Below are positions 9,219-17,666 of a stretch of DNA of 64,000 bases, one piece after another. The notes under the pieces were generated by a model that was not told where the DNA came from, made no database searches, and was given only the letters and a program-made list of their open reading frames with translations. Every line of letters starts with the position of its first letter. The stretch's first letter is position 1. The stretch is taken from contig JBLWUP010000026.1 of the NCBI GenBank assembly GCA_048268885.1, forward strand, positions 1 to 64,000, in the 5' to 3' direction. A program made the position numbers and the translations under genes. The stretch comes from Pelagibius sp048268885. Its GTDB lineage: Bacteria > Pseudomonadota > Alphaproteobacteria > Kiloniellales > Kiloniellaceae.

Positions 9219-10250
9219 ATGAAGAGGAAAGTCCTGGCGCTCATTCTGCGGGTCGCGAAGGCGGTCGGTCTCTTCGCCCTGGCCCGGCGGCTGACGGCGA
9301 AGGATCTGCGGATCCTTTGCTACCACGGGGCGGCGGTCCACGACGAGCATCTCTTTAGTCCGGGCCTCTTCATGAGCCGGGCGACCTTCGCCGCGCGCAT
9401 GGAGTTCCTGGCGCGGCGAAACTATCCGGTCATCAGCCTGGAGGCGGCGGTGCGGGGGTTGGCTGAGGGCGCCTGGCCGAAGGGCGCCACCGTCATCACC
9501 ATCGACGACGGCTGGTTCGGCACCTACGCGCAGATGGGCCCGGTGCTGAAGGCGCAGGGCTATCCGGCGACCCTCTACATCGCCAGCTACTATTTCGACA
9601 AGCAGACCCAGGTCTTCAACGTGGCGGCGAACTACGCGCTGTGGCGGGCGGGCGGCAAGGTGCTGGACCTGTCGCAGCTCTCGCAGGATCTGAACGGCCG
9701 CTACGACCTGGCGGACCCGGCGCAGCGCGCCGAGGCGCGCCGGCAGCTGGATGCCTTCGCCGAAAAGCAGGACAGCGCCGGCGCGCGCCAGGATATCTTC
9801 CGCCGCCTCTGCGCGCTGCTCGGCGTCGATGCCGCGCAGATCGAAGGGCAACGTATCTGCGCCTTCATGACGGCGGCCGAGGCGCGCGCGCTGCAGCAGG
9901 GCGGCGTCGATATCCAACTGCACACGCACCGCCACCGCTTTCCGGCGGAGAGCTTCGAGGCGGCCCGGGCCGAGATCGAGGACAACCGCCGTTCCTTGGC
10001 CGCGGTCGGGCCGGAACCGCGGCGCCATTTCTGCTATCCCAGCGGCGACTACGAGAGGGCCCAGCTTGCCTGGATGGCGGATCTGGGGCTGGACAGCGCC
10101 ACCACGATTCAGGGCGGCTTCACGCGGCCGGGAGACTCGCCCTACGAACTGCGCCGCTTCCTCGACGCCGAGCGGATTTCGCCCTTGGAGTTCGAAGCCG
10201 AGATGTCGGGATTCTTCGAGCTGATCCGCCGCTGCGGCTACACCATCTGA
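9219..10250 (+). CDS. polysaccharide deacetylase (NodB-fold) family protein
   Basis: A 343-residue protein with NodB-homology motifs: ITIDDGW (motif 1, the metal- and base-bearing D-D pair) and LHTHRH (motif 2, metal-binding His residues), followed by CYPSGDY. These metal-dependent enzymes remove N- or O-acetyl groups from glycans. No convincing signal peptide is visible, so it may act on a cytoplasmic or membrane-bound intermediate. It is divergent from the ATP-grasp gene and convergent with the GT4 gene. It is not the XrtA-type deacetylase, which is present separately at the right end. Confidence 0.82.
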   Translation: MKRKVLALILRVAKAVGLFALARRLTAKDLRILCYHGAAVHDEHLFSPGLFMSRATFAARMEFLARRNYPVISLEAAVRGLAEGAWPKGATVITIDDGWFGTYAQMGPVLKAQGYPATLYIASYYFDKQTQVFNVAANYALWRAGGKVLDLSQLSQDLNGRYDLADPAQRAEARRQLDAFAEKQDSAGARQDIFRRLCALLGVDAAQIEGQRICAFMTAAEARALQQGGVDIQLHTHRHRFPAESFEAARAEIEDNRRSLAAVGPEPRRHFCYPSGDYERAQLAWMADLGLDSATTIQGGFTRPGDSPYELRRFLDAERISPLEFEAEMSGFFELIRRCGYTI

Positions 10251-10278
10251 GAGCTAAGGCCTGAGAGCGGGGGCCGGG

Positions 10279-11616
10279 CTAACGCCTGGCCACCACGTCC
10301 TGCAGGAAGTCCCCGAGGCGGCCGGCCTGCTCTTCGTGGGTAAAGCCGGCGCAGACTTCCTCCGAAAGGTCGGCGAGGCCGCCGTCGCGGGCTTTCGCCG
10401 CCAGCCAGCTGCGCAGTTGGCTGGCGATGGCTTCGGGATCGGTCGTCGCCGCCCCGGCGCCGCGTTCCCTGACGATGGTGGCCGGCACGCCCTGATCCCA
10501 ACCGAGCACCAGAATGGGCCGGCGCGCGCCGAGGTACTCGAAGAACTTGCCCGGCACGTTGCCCTGTTCCAGCGGGCTGTCCATCTGCATGAGCAGCAGG
10601 ATGTCGGACTGGCGCTGCTGCCGAATGGATTCGGCGTGCTCCACGCGGCCGTGGACTTCGATGCAGTCCTCGACGCCGTAGTCCCGGGCCAGGGAAGGGA
10701 CGTAGTCGGTCGCAAGGCCGTAGAAGACGACCCGCACCTGCCGCTTCAGGTCGTCATAGCGGCTGATGGCGTCGAACAGCGGGCTGGGATCGCGCCGGCC
10801 GCGATAGATGCCGCCGGCGTGGATGATGCGCAGCTCGTCCTGTTTCGGCCAGCCGCCCGGGGTGCCCGGCGCGACCTCCGCCGGCTGGTCGTCTGGGTCG
10901 TAGCCGTTGTAGATCACCGTGACCGGCTTGCCGTAGCGCGCGCGGTAGGTCTCCGCCCAGGGTTCCGACACGGTCGTGATGGCGCAGGCCTGGCGCAGGA
11001 TCTTGGCCTCCATCCAGCGCTCGAGGCGGCGGCGCCACCAGGGCGGCGGATAGTAGGGGTCGTCGGACCAGCGGTCGCGGAACTCGACGATGAGGGGAAT
11101 GCCCGTCGCCTTGCTCAACACATAGCCGATCAACAGCGAGGTGAAGGGCGGGGCGGTGGCGAAGATCGCCTCCGGCCGCCAGTCCTTGAAGAGGCTGAGC
11201 GCCCGCCGTCGCGCTTCGGGCAGCCAGCCGATACGTTCGTCGGGAATGTTCAAGAGCAGCTGGTAGAGCTTCGAGAGCCTGCCGCCGTAATAGGTCGTAT
11301 CCTTCGGGGGCTTCTTCTGCTCGGGCGACAGGGCTTGCTTTTCCCCTGCCGGCGCGGCTTTGGCGCCGCCTTTCAGCAGGCGCTTCACGGCGCCCTTCAC
11401 CCGCGAGGGGAAGGCGTTGATGTTGGTCCAGCCTGTCCGGTAGATCCGCTCCTCGGGAATCTCGACGGGCAGGGTCGCGGCGTAGGGAAGACCCTTGGCC
11501 GTCAGCACCCGGACGTCGTGGCCTGCCTTGGTGAGAAACTTGGCAAGCTTGCCCAGCCGTACCGCCGCGATGGTATTGGACGGCGGAAAATACCAGGCAA
11601 CAAAGAATACCTTCAA
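10279..11616 (-). CDS. glycosyltransferase family 4 protein
   Basis: A 445-residue GT-B glycosyltransferase. The N-terminal acceptor domain begins LKVFFVAWYFPPSNTIAAVRL and the donor-side domain includes RIIHAGGIYRGRRDPSPL and a late GNVPGKFFEYLGARRPIL stretch holding the conserved glutamate. The start is placed at TTG 11616 because GGAGG lies 6 bases upstream and the protein then opens exactly at the first Rossmann strand. A longer frame to 11709 adds 31 arginine- and proline-rich residues with no support. It adds a sugar during repeat-unit synthesis; donor and acceptor are unknown. Confidence 0.85.
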   Translation of the reverse strand: MKVFFVAWYFPPSNTIAAVRLGKLAKFLTKAGHDVRVLTAKGLPYAATLPVEIPEERIYRTGWTNINAFPSRVKGAVKRLLKGGAKAAPAGEKQALSPEQKKPPKDTTYYGGRLSKLYQLLLNIPDERIGWLPEARRRALSLFKDWRPEAIFATAPPFTSLLIGYVLSKATGIPLIVEFRDRWSDDPYYPPPWWRRRLERWMEAKILRQACAITTVSEPWAETYRARYGKPVTVIYNGYDPDDQPAEVAPGTPGGWPKQDELRIIHAGGIYRGRRDPSPLFDAISRYDDLKRQVRVVFYGLATDYVPSLARDYGVEDCIEVHGRVEHAESIRQQRQSDILLLMQMDSPLEQGNVPGKFFEYLGARRPILVLGWDQGVPATIVRERGAGAATTDPEAIASQLRSWLAAKARDGGLADLSEEVCAGFTHEEQAGRLGDFLQDVVARR

Positions 11617-11886
11617 ATCTGGCCTCCGGAGTCGGCGCCTCACGGGCCGCGCTGCATGGTCCCTCACCGGGCGAGGTGTTTCAATGCCTGCTGCGGCGTC
11701 CGGGATCAAGTGGCTTGGCCAAGGCCGGCCGCGGCGCCGGCCCGCCGGAGGGTCAAATTTGGGCTAGTAGTAAATTGCCCGTGGCCTCGCCTTCTTGTTG
11801 CTCGGTAGTATGCAGCCGATTCCGCGGGCCGGGAAAGCCGGCTCGGGGTCGGGGGACGGCTTCCCAGCGAGACAGGAGGGGGCTCT

Positions 11887-13113
11887 GTGGCCGAGGGGAT
11901 GCTTCAACGAGTGCTCAGTGGCGGCTATCGCCGGGCAAGGGCGGCGCTGACCATCCTCAAGGGGCTGCCTCAGCATGCCCGCCAGCGCGGCGACGACATG
12001 CCCGGCCTTGTCCACCGTGTGCTGGAGCAGGCGCGGCTGTTGCGCACCTCCGGGCTGACGGCGACCAACTACTACAGCTACCGGCTCTATCGTCCGGAGT
12101 TGAGCCACGCGCAAAAGGCGCTCTTCCTCGGCTTTTTCGAGGGCTGGCGCTGGCAGGTCGCGGTCAACCGGCCGGACGCCACTTATCTGGTTTTCGACAA
12201 GCTGATTTTCTCGCGCTACCTCAGGGACTGCGGCATTCCGCAGCCCGAGTGTCTCGGTGTCTTCGGGCTGCCGCAGGGCCCCCTGGAGACCGCGCCGGCG
12301 AGCCTGGTCACGGCCGATTTCGAGCGCTTTCTCACCGAGGGCCGGCGCGAGAATTTCTTTCTGAAGCCGATCTGCGGCCGTGGCGGCGCCGGCAACTACA
12401 GCATCGGGCGCTGCCTGGAAGACGGCGCGCGCTGGGAGCTGCTGCCCTCGCGCAAAGAGGTCACGAAGGCGGATCTGGTGGCGCTCATCGCCGCGGATGG
12501 CATGCCCTATATGGCCCAGGAACGCATGGTGCCGCATGACGGCCTCAGCTGCTTCGGCAGCGATGTGCTGCATACCGCCAGGTGCATCACCATTCTCGAC
12601 TCCGGCGTGCAGGTCGCCCAGGCGGCGCTGCGGATCGGGCTTGGAAAGCTGCCCGTCGACAACACGACGAAGGGAAACGCGGTCGCGGGCATCGACGTGG
12701 CCAGCGGCGTCCTGGGGCCCGCGGTGGCCTTGCGTGATCCCGAGCGCCCCAGCGTGCCGCTGCCGGTGGAGATCCATCCCCTGACCCAGCAGAAGATCGG
12801 CGGCCAGGAGATGCCACTGTGGGATGAGACCATGGAGATGCTGAGACGGGCGGCGGCCTGTTTCCATCCGCTGCAGGTCCTGGCCTGGGACGTGGCGATC
12901 ACCCAGAACGGCCCGGTGGTGATCGAGGCCAACACGAACCCCAGCCTGATCGTCACTCAGATGGCCAACGACGAAGGCCTGTTGTCGACCAGCCTGGGCG
13001 CCTTCCTGCACCGCCATGGCCACCTGGACAAGGTCGGCGTCGGCAGCGGCCTCGACCGGATCTACGAGCAGGCGAACCGCCCCGCGCCGGTGTTGGGAGG
13101 CAGCGCCGTTTGA
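11887..13113 (+). CDS. sugar-transfer-associated ATP-grasp protein (paralogue 1 of 6)
   Basis: A 408-residue member of the family recalled as ATPgrasp_ST (PF14397). The ATP site includes FFLKP (Lys160) with the following GRGGAGNYS loop, DVLHTARCIT (about 226-235), VDNTTKG (from 257), WDVAIT (334-339) and the metal-binding pair in IEANTN (Glu347, Asn349). The GTG start is supported by AGGAGGGG upstream. It likely activates a carboxylate as acyl-phosphate and joins it to an amine or hydroxyl linked to the glycan; the exact reaction is not known for the family. It lies in tandem with paralogue 2, which shares near-identical blocks (GFFEGWRWQ, GIDVASGV, TQMANDEGLL), so the two arose by local duplication. 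Confidence 0.8.
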   Translation: MAEGMLQRVLSGGYRRARAALTILKGLPQHARQRGDDMPGLVHRVLEQARLLRTSGLTATNYYSYRLYRPELSHAQKALFLGFFEGWRWQVAVNRPDATYLVFDKLIFSRYLRDCGIPQPECLGVFGLPQGPLETAPASLVTADFERFLTEGRRENFFLKPICGRGGAGNYSIGRCLEDGARWELLPSRKEVTKADLVALIAADGMPYMAQERMVPHDGLSCFGSDVLHTARCITILDSGVQVAQAALRIGLGKLPVDNTTKGNAVAGIDVASGVLGPAVALRDPERPSVPLPVEIHPLTQQKIGGQEMPLWDETMEMLRRAAACFHPLQVLAWDVAITQNGPVVIEANTNPSLIVTQMANDEGLLSTSLGAFLHRHGHLDKVGVGSGLDRIYEQANRPAPVLGGSAV

Positions 13114-13283
13114 GCCGGCAGGGGCGCTGGACTCCCGCCGTGGCGGGCGAACCCCAGCGCCCGGCCAGAATGCCGTTGCTTTGCGAAGCCGCTGTCCATA
13201 ATACTCTCTGATTGAACAAAGTCGCCGCACATTCGCGTTCACTCGGGTCATGCTCTCTGCGTTGCCCGAGGCTGGGAGAGCTT

Positions 13284-14522
13284 TTGGACAAGCGCTTTGT
13301 GCTCGAGGTGCGCAGCCGCGCCTACCGCTGGCTGCGGGCGGCCTGGACCATCGTTTACGGCCTGCGCCAGCACGCCCGCCAGAAGGGTGCAGATCTGCCC
13401 AGCCTGCCGCGCCGGATCTTTGAGCAGGCTCGGCTTCTCATCCTCTCCGGCATCACGCCGACAAACTACTATCGCTTCCGCCTCTACCGCCGGGACATGC
13501 CGGCGGCGCGGAAGGCCATGTTCATCGGCTTCTTTGAAGGTTGGCGATGGCAGGACGCGGTGAACGACCCCGAGTTCGCCATCGTGGTCTTCGACAAGTA
13601 CGTCTTCTCTCAACTGCTTCACAGCTGGGATATACCGCAACCGAGGTGCCTGGGCGTCTTCGGCCTGCCGGACGGGGCGGTCGGGCGGTCCTGCGCCGCG
13701 AAGCTGGAGCTGGAGTTCCAGCGCTTTCTGGCCGAGCAGCAGCCTGAGCAGTTCTTTCTGAAGCCGGTGTCCGGCCGGGGCGGCACCGGCAGCTTCAGCG
13801 TCGGGCGGCGCTTTGACGGCGGCCGGCAGTGGGAACTGCCGCCCCAGGGCGAGCGCGTGACCCTCGACGACCTGGTCCAGCGTGTCGCGGGCCAGGACAC
13901 GCCCTTTATGGCCCAGGAGCGTCTGTTTCCCCATCCCGACCTCGGCCGGGCTTTCGGGGCGGAGGTGCTGCACACCATCCGGGTGATGACCGTGCTGGAC
14001 GGCGACGTGAAGGTGGCGCACGCGACGCTGAAGATCGGCCTCGGTGTCCTGCCGGTGGACAACACCATGAAGGGCAATGCGATCGCCGGCATCGACGTGG
14101 CGAGCGGCGTGGTCGGGCCGGCGCGGGTCTTCCGCGACCTGCAGGGCATGACCGCGCCGGAACTTCTGGAACGGCACCCGCTCACCGGCATCCGCTTCGA
14201 GGGGCAGCAGATTCCCCAGTGGGAGGAGGCCCTGGCGATGGTCAAGCAGGCGGCCGCGCGCTTCTATCCGCTCGCCCTTCTGGCCTGGGATATCGCCATC
14301 ACGACGCGGGGGCCGGTGGTGGTGGAGGCGAACACGCGGGCCAACATCGCCCTGACGCAGATGGCCAACGACGAAGGCCTGCTGCTGACGCCGCTGGGCG
14401 ACTACCTCTATCGCCGCGGGGACCTGAAAAAGCTGGGCGTGGGGATCGGCCTGACCGAGATCTATGAAGGTGCCGGACAGGGCGCGCCGGCGCGGCCCGC
14501 CGATGACGCCGCCGGGGCCTGA
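13284..14522 (+). CDS. sugar-transfer-associated ATP-grasp protein (paralogue 2 of 6)
   Basis: A 412-residue tandem paralogue of the preceding gene. Shared landmarks are TPTNYYRFRLYRR, GFFEGWRWQ, FFLKPVSGRGGTGSFS, EVLHTIRVMT, VDNTMKGNAIAGIDVASG, WDIAIT and VEANTRAN. Start is set at TTG 13284, preceded by GGGAGAG, which aligns with the paralogue's start. A TTG at 13212 is in frame but adds 24 residues and has no ribosome site. The C-terminus carries an extra alanine/proline-rich tail. Function as for paralogue 1; divergence after duplication could give different carboxylate or acceptor specificity. Confidence 0.8.
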   Translation: MDKRFVLEVRSRAYRWLRAAWTIVYGLRQHARQKGADLPSLPRRIFEQARLLILSGITPTNYYRFRLYRRDMPAARKAMFIGFFEGWRWQDAVNDPEFAIVVFDKYVFSQLLHSWDIPQPRCLGVFGLPDGAVGRSCAAKLELEFQRFLAEQQPEQFFLKPVSGRGGTGSFSVGRRFDGGRQWELPPQGERVTLDDLVQRVAGQDTPFMAQERLFPHPDLGRAFGAEVLHTIRVMTVLDGDVKVAHATLKIGLGVLPVDNTMKGNAIAGIDVASGVVGPARVFRDLQGMTAPELLERHPLTGIRFEGQQIPQWEEALAMVKQAAARFYPLALLAWDIAITTRGPVVVEANTRANIALTQMANDEGLLLTPLGDYLYRRGDLKKLGVGIGLTEIYEGAGQGAPARPADDAAGA

Positions 14523-14533
14523 GGGCCGGAACT

Positions 14534-14570
14534 TCTCGTCTCGGGGCCTCTCGTCTCGGGGCCTCTCGTT
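14534..14570. repeat. 15-bp tandem repeat, about 2.4 copies
   Basis: TCTCGTCTCGGGGCC is present at 14534-14548 and 14549-14563, with a partial third copy. It fills the short gap between two convergent ATP-grasp genes. Confidence 0.8.
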
Positions 14571-15638
14571 TTAGTCTCGCGGCACCTTGGCGAAGGCCGT
14601 GTCCCACAGGCTGCGGCCCGTCATCTGCACGTGGTTCTGATACCAGGTGCCGTTGACCTCCAGGATCACCGGGCCGTCCTGTCCGAAGGCGACGTCCCAG
14701 CCCAGGCTGCGCGCAAAAGGGAGGCGTTCGTGCGCCTGGATGGCGGCGGCCTTCATGGCGTCCCAGTCCGGGGCGACGAAGCCTTCGATCGGCAGGCCGC
14801 TGTCGGGGTGGTGCGTAATGTGCCGGATCGTGGCTTCCGAGACCGCCGCGCCGCAGCGTCCGCTTTGCAGATCGATCGGCGCGGCGACGCCGCCGCCGGT
14901 GGTGTTGTCCACTTCGCCGCTGCCGCTGCCGACCCGCAACACGGCGCCCAGAACCTCGACCCTGCCGTCGCCGCCGAGCAGCGTGATGATCCGCGCGGTA
15001 TTCAGCGAGGTCGCGTGCAGGTCGCGCAGTTCGTCGCGCTGCACGACCTTTTCCTGCACCACCCAGTGAAACGGCTTGCCCGCGAGGATGCGGTACATTT
15101 CTTCCAGGCTCATCTCTTTGCCGCTGGCGCGCGTCAGGGTCTCCGTCGCGGCGTCGTAGCGGTCGGAAATCATCACGTCGTCGCCATGGCTGCCGGCGAT
15201 CGGCTTGAAGGCCAGGGCGCCGCCGGTCGAGGCGATCAACGCGGCGAGGTCCGCCTTGGCGCGCAGCGGCGCGCCCTCGGCGGTGTAGCCGTTCTGCGGA
15301 TGGAACAGGCCGTGGCAGCGGGGCGTGGGAATGCCGACCTTGGCGCAGTAGTTGCCGAAGATCCACTTGTTGAACTCGAAGATGCCCTGGACCGGCGGAT
15401 TCCACTGACGCCGCACTTGGTCGAACTGACCGCGGTTCATGTATTTGCCGGCCTGGCTGGCGTCCTTGTAGAGCCCCAGCATGTAGTAGTCGGAGGCGCT
15501 GTAGCCGCGCAGCCCGACGAGACCGAGTTCGATCAGCTGCCGCGTCTGGCTCTTGCCGTGCTCGCGCGCAACCTCGGCGCCGACCGTGCGGAGCAGCCTC
15601 AAGGCCTTTTTTCTTCTGCGTATCTGCGCCGACAACAT
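14571..15638 (-). CDS. sugar-transfer-associated ATP-grasp protein (paralogue 3 of 6)
   Basis: A 355-residue, more diverged paralogue. It keeps the family skeleton: YSASDYYMLGLY, ALAFKPIAGSHGDDV with the ATP-binding Lys, TSLNTARIIT, EVDNTTGGGVAAPIDL, LGWDVAFGQDGPVILEVNG and a C-terminal QMTGRSLWD. Compared with paralogues 1 and 2, the segment EANT is EVNG, and the GFFEGWRWQ block is replaced by NRGQFDQVRRQW. It is convergent with paralogue 2 and divergent from the GNAT gene across a gap that carries the ATTATCATAAT palindrome. The ATG start has no strong ribosome site. Confidence 0.78.
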   Translation of the reverse strand: MLSAQIRRRKKALRLLRTVGAEVAREHGKSQTRQLIELGLVGLRGYSASDYYMLGLYKDASQAGKYMNRGQFDQVRRQWNPPVQGIFEFNKWIFGNYCAKVGIPTPRCHGLFHPQNGYTAEGAPLRAKADLAALIASTGGALAFKPIAGSHGDDVMISDRYDAATETLTRASGKEMSLEEMYRILAGKPFHWVVQEKVVQRDELRDLHATSLNTARIITLLGGDGRVEVLGAVLRVGSGSGEVDNTTGGGVAAPIDLQSGRCGAAVSEATIRHITHHPDSGLPIEGFVAPDWDAMKAAAIQAHERLPFARSLGWDVAFGQDGPVILEVNGTWYQNHVQMTGRSLWDTAFAKVPRD

Positions 15639-15759
15639 CTATGAGACTCTCAATCCTGTGGGCATTTCTGGAGAAACGGGTTTAATTCAATGCGCCCGGG
15701 CGGGAAACTACACTGTCTCCGCGCGGGCGTGAATGTGCCTCGCAAGAACTACGGAAGTG

Positions 15760-15770
15760 ATTATCATAAT
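15760..15770. promoter_or_regulatory. palindrome ATTATCATAAT in divergent gap
   Basis: An exact second copy of the 11-bp odd palindrome found at 4841-4851. It lies between the divergent ATP-grasp paralogue 3 and GNAT genes, in an AT-rich stretch that stands out against the GC-rich genome. It could be an operator or an AT-rich silencer-protein site; this is inferred from position and recurrence only. Confidence 0.4.
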
Positions 15771-15878
15771 ATTTTTACTACTTTCGCGCTTGAATCGCCG
15801 TAGAGCGGCCAATTCATCCTACGGGATGTTGGCCCCGTGCAAGAATCTCCCGGTTCCTGGACAATTTCTTGGGTTGAG

Positions 15879-16520
15879 ATGAACGCCGGCGTGGCCCTTT
15901 CCAAAGTGCGGGAAAAGCATCGCAACGGACTGCTCAGGCTCTGGACCTTCGAGCGCATTGCCGGCGCGTTGGCGCGCCTCGGTCTGACCCTCCATGTCTC
16001 GGTGATCTACCGCGAAGGCGAGAGCGAGGGCCCCGTGCCCCTGCCGCGCCTCGAGGACGTGACCACCGCCTTCGCCAAGCCGGAGGACCTGGCCGAGGTG
16101 GCCGCCGTCGACTCCTATCCCTTCAGCCCGGCAGCCCTGGAGGAGCGTATGGCCCAGGGCGCGGAATGCCTCGTCTTGCGCCACGGAGAGCGGGTCGTCG
16201 CCTTTACCTGGTGCCGCTTCAGCAATATGCCGCCGCGTCTCGGGCTGACCATGGGACCAAGGGACGCCTACCTTTTCGACGCCCACACGGCGCCGTCCTA
16301 CCGGGGCCGCAATCTGCTGCCCTACCTGCGCCATGAGCTGTATGGCAGGCTGCGGGAACGGGGCTGTGAGACCCTGTTGAGCTCCTCGGCCGCCTTCAAC
16401 GGCCCGGCCCACCGCTTCAAGCAGAAGCTCGGCGCCCGCCTGCTGGAAACCCGGCTGTATTTCCGTCTCTTCGGCCGCTTCGAGCGCATCATCACGCTGC
16501 GGCGCTACGGCGCGGACTGA
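15879..16520 (+). CDS. GNAT-fold acetyltransferase-like protein
   Basis: A 213-residue protein. A short N-terminal helical region (VREKHRNGLLRLW) is followed by an acyltransferase core with AYLFDAHTAPSYRGRNLLPYLRHEL, where YRGRNLL corresponds to the acetyl-CoA pyrophosphate loop (Q/RxxGxG/A-like), and SAAFNGPAHRFKQKLGA. Its arrangement resembles the GNAT protein at 49858-50559 in the XrtA core. The start is uncertain: ATG 15879 is chosen; an in-frame GTG at 15837 would add 14 residues. The likely role is acylation of a sugar amine or a lipid-linked precursor. It is followed by a sulfotransferase on the same strand. Confidence 0.7.
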   Translation: MNAGVALSKVREKHRNGLLRLWTFERIAGALARLGLTLHVSVIYREGESEGPVPLPRLEDVTTAFAKPEDLAEVAAVDSYPFSPAALEERMAQGAECLVLRHGERVVAFTWCRFSNMPPRLGLTMGPRDAYLFDAHTAPSYRGRNLLPYLRHELYGRLRERGCETLLSSSAAFNGPAHRFKQKLGARLLETRLYFRLFGRFERIITLRRYGAD

Positions 16521-16673
16521 GGGACCCCTCCGCCACGCCCCACTGGGAAAGGCGGCCTGGGACCAGTGCGCAGGTGACGCGGGCCGTCTTTCCGCATATT
16601 TTGGCCGCTGGAACGGAAAAGCCGTTGCTTCACCGCTGGGCGAGGCTACGCAAGAAAAGAAGCCGCCAGTGAT

Positions 16674-17636
16674 ATGAAAGCGCAGCTCAAGGAAGCGATA
16701 AAGTTCCCGCTCGAACGCGGCCTGGCCGGCTGCGAGCGGCTGCTTTCGGTGAAAGCGGCGGAACCGGACTTGGCGCCGATCTTCGTCGTGGCGCCGGCCC
16801 GCTCCGGCTCGACGCTGTTCTATCAGGCGGTCACCCGCTATTTCGAGCTCTGCTACTTCTCCAACGCGATGACCCGCTTTCCGGACAGCCCGGTCTGCCT
16901 GGCGCATCTCCTGGCGCCCTTCGGCGGCTGCCACCCGCCGGAGAATTTCCGCAGCCAGCGTGGCCACATCGAAGGCGGCAAGGGGCCCAGCGACGGGACC
17001 AAAATCTGGGCGCGCTGGTTCCGCGACGAGCCGCAGTACATTCCGAACGGCGTGCTGACGCCGTCTCAGCAACTTGAGCTGCGCAGCGTCATCGCCCGCT
17101 TTCAGAAAGCCTTCGGGGCGCCCTTCATCAGCAAGACCCAGCGGAACTGCGGGCGCATCCTGGCCCTGGCCGAAGTCTTCCCCGAGGCGGTCTTCGTACG
17201 CCTGCACCGGGACGTCTTCGAGATGGTCCGCTCCCGCTGGCAGATCTACAAGACGCGCAGCGACGAGAACAGGCTGTGGCAGTCCTACCGTCCCCGGGAG
17301 GGGGCGGAGATCACGGCGGAGGACCCCATAGAGCATCTTTGCCGGCAGGTCCTGCTGACCGAAGCCGACATCGACGGGGACCGCGCCGTTCTGGGCGGAG
17401 ATCGCTTCTTCGACGTCGACTACGTCGCCTTCTGCCGCAACCCGGTGGATAGCTTGGACGGCTTTGCCCGCTTCTATCACGACAAGACCGGGGCGCGCCT
17501 GAAGCAGCGGCACGATATCCCGGCCAGCTTTGAATCGAAGCGCAAGTCGGAGTTCCCGCCGGAAGAGGCCGAAGCGATCAGAAGGGCGTTGAGTCTCTGC
17601 CAGGAGACGCCGCCGGCGGCCGAAGCGCGCCGCTAG
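16674..17636 (+). CDS. PAPS-dependent sulfotransferase family protein (2 of 3)
   Basis: A 320-residue protein whose PAPS 5'-phosphate loop is APARSGST (residues 40-47), with the second site at FVRLHRDVFEMVRSRW. It is clearly diverged from sulfotransferases 1 and 3, as the flanking sequences share only the loop. It is preceded by the GNAT gene (153-bp gap) and convergent with the next gene. It probably sulfates a different hydroxyl or sugar; the acceptor is not deducible. Confidence 0.82.
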   Translation: MKAQLKEAIKFPLERGLAGCERLLSVKAAEPDLAPIFVVAPARSGSTLFYQAVTRYFELCYFSNAMTRFPDSPVCLAHLLAPFGGCHPPENFRSQRGHIEGGKGPSDGTKIWARWFRDEPQYIPNGVLTPSQQLELRSVIARFQKAFGAPFISKTQRNCGRILALAEVFPEAVFVRLHRDVFEMVRSRWQIYKTRSDENRLWQSYRPREGAEITAEDPIEHLCRQVLLTEADIDGDRAVLGGDRFFDVDYVAFCRNPVDSLDGFARFYHDKTGARLKQRHDIPASFESKRKSEFPPEEAEAIRRALSLCQETPPAAEARR

Positions 17637-17666
17637 ACTGTTTGCCCGGCTTGTGACCGGTGGCGC

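Noticed and set aside
15819..17513. 564-residue minus-strand frame opposite the GNAT and sulfotransferase genes
   Set aside because: Antisense shadow; both plus-strand genes have clear family motifs.
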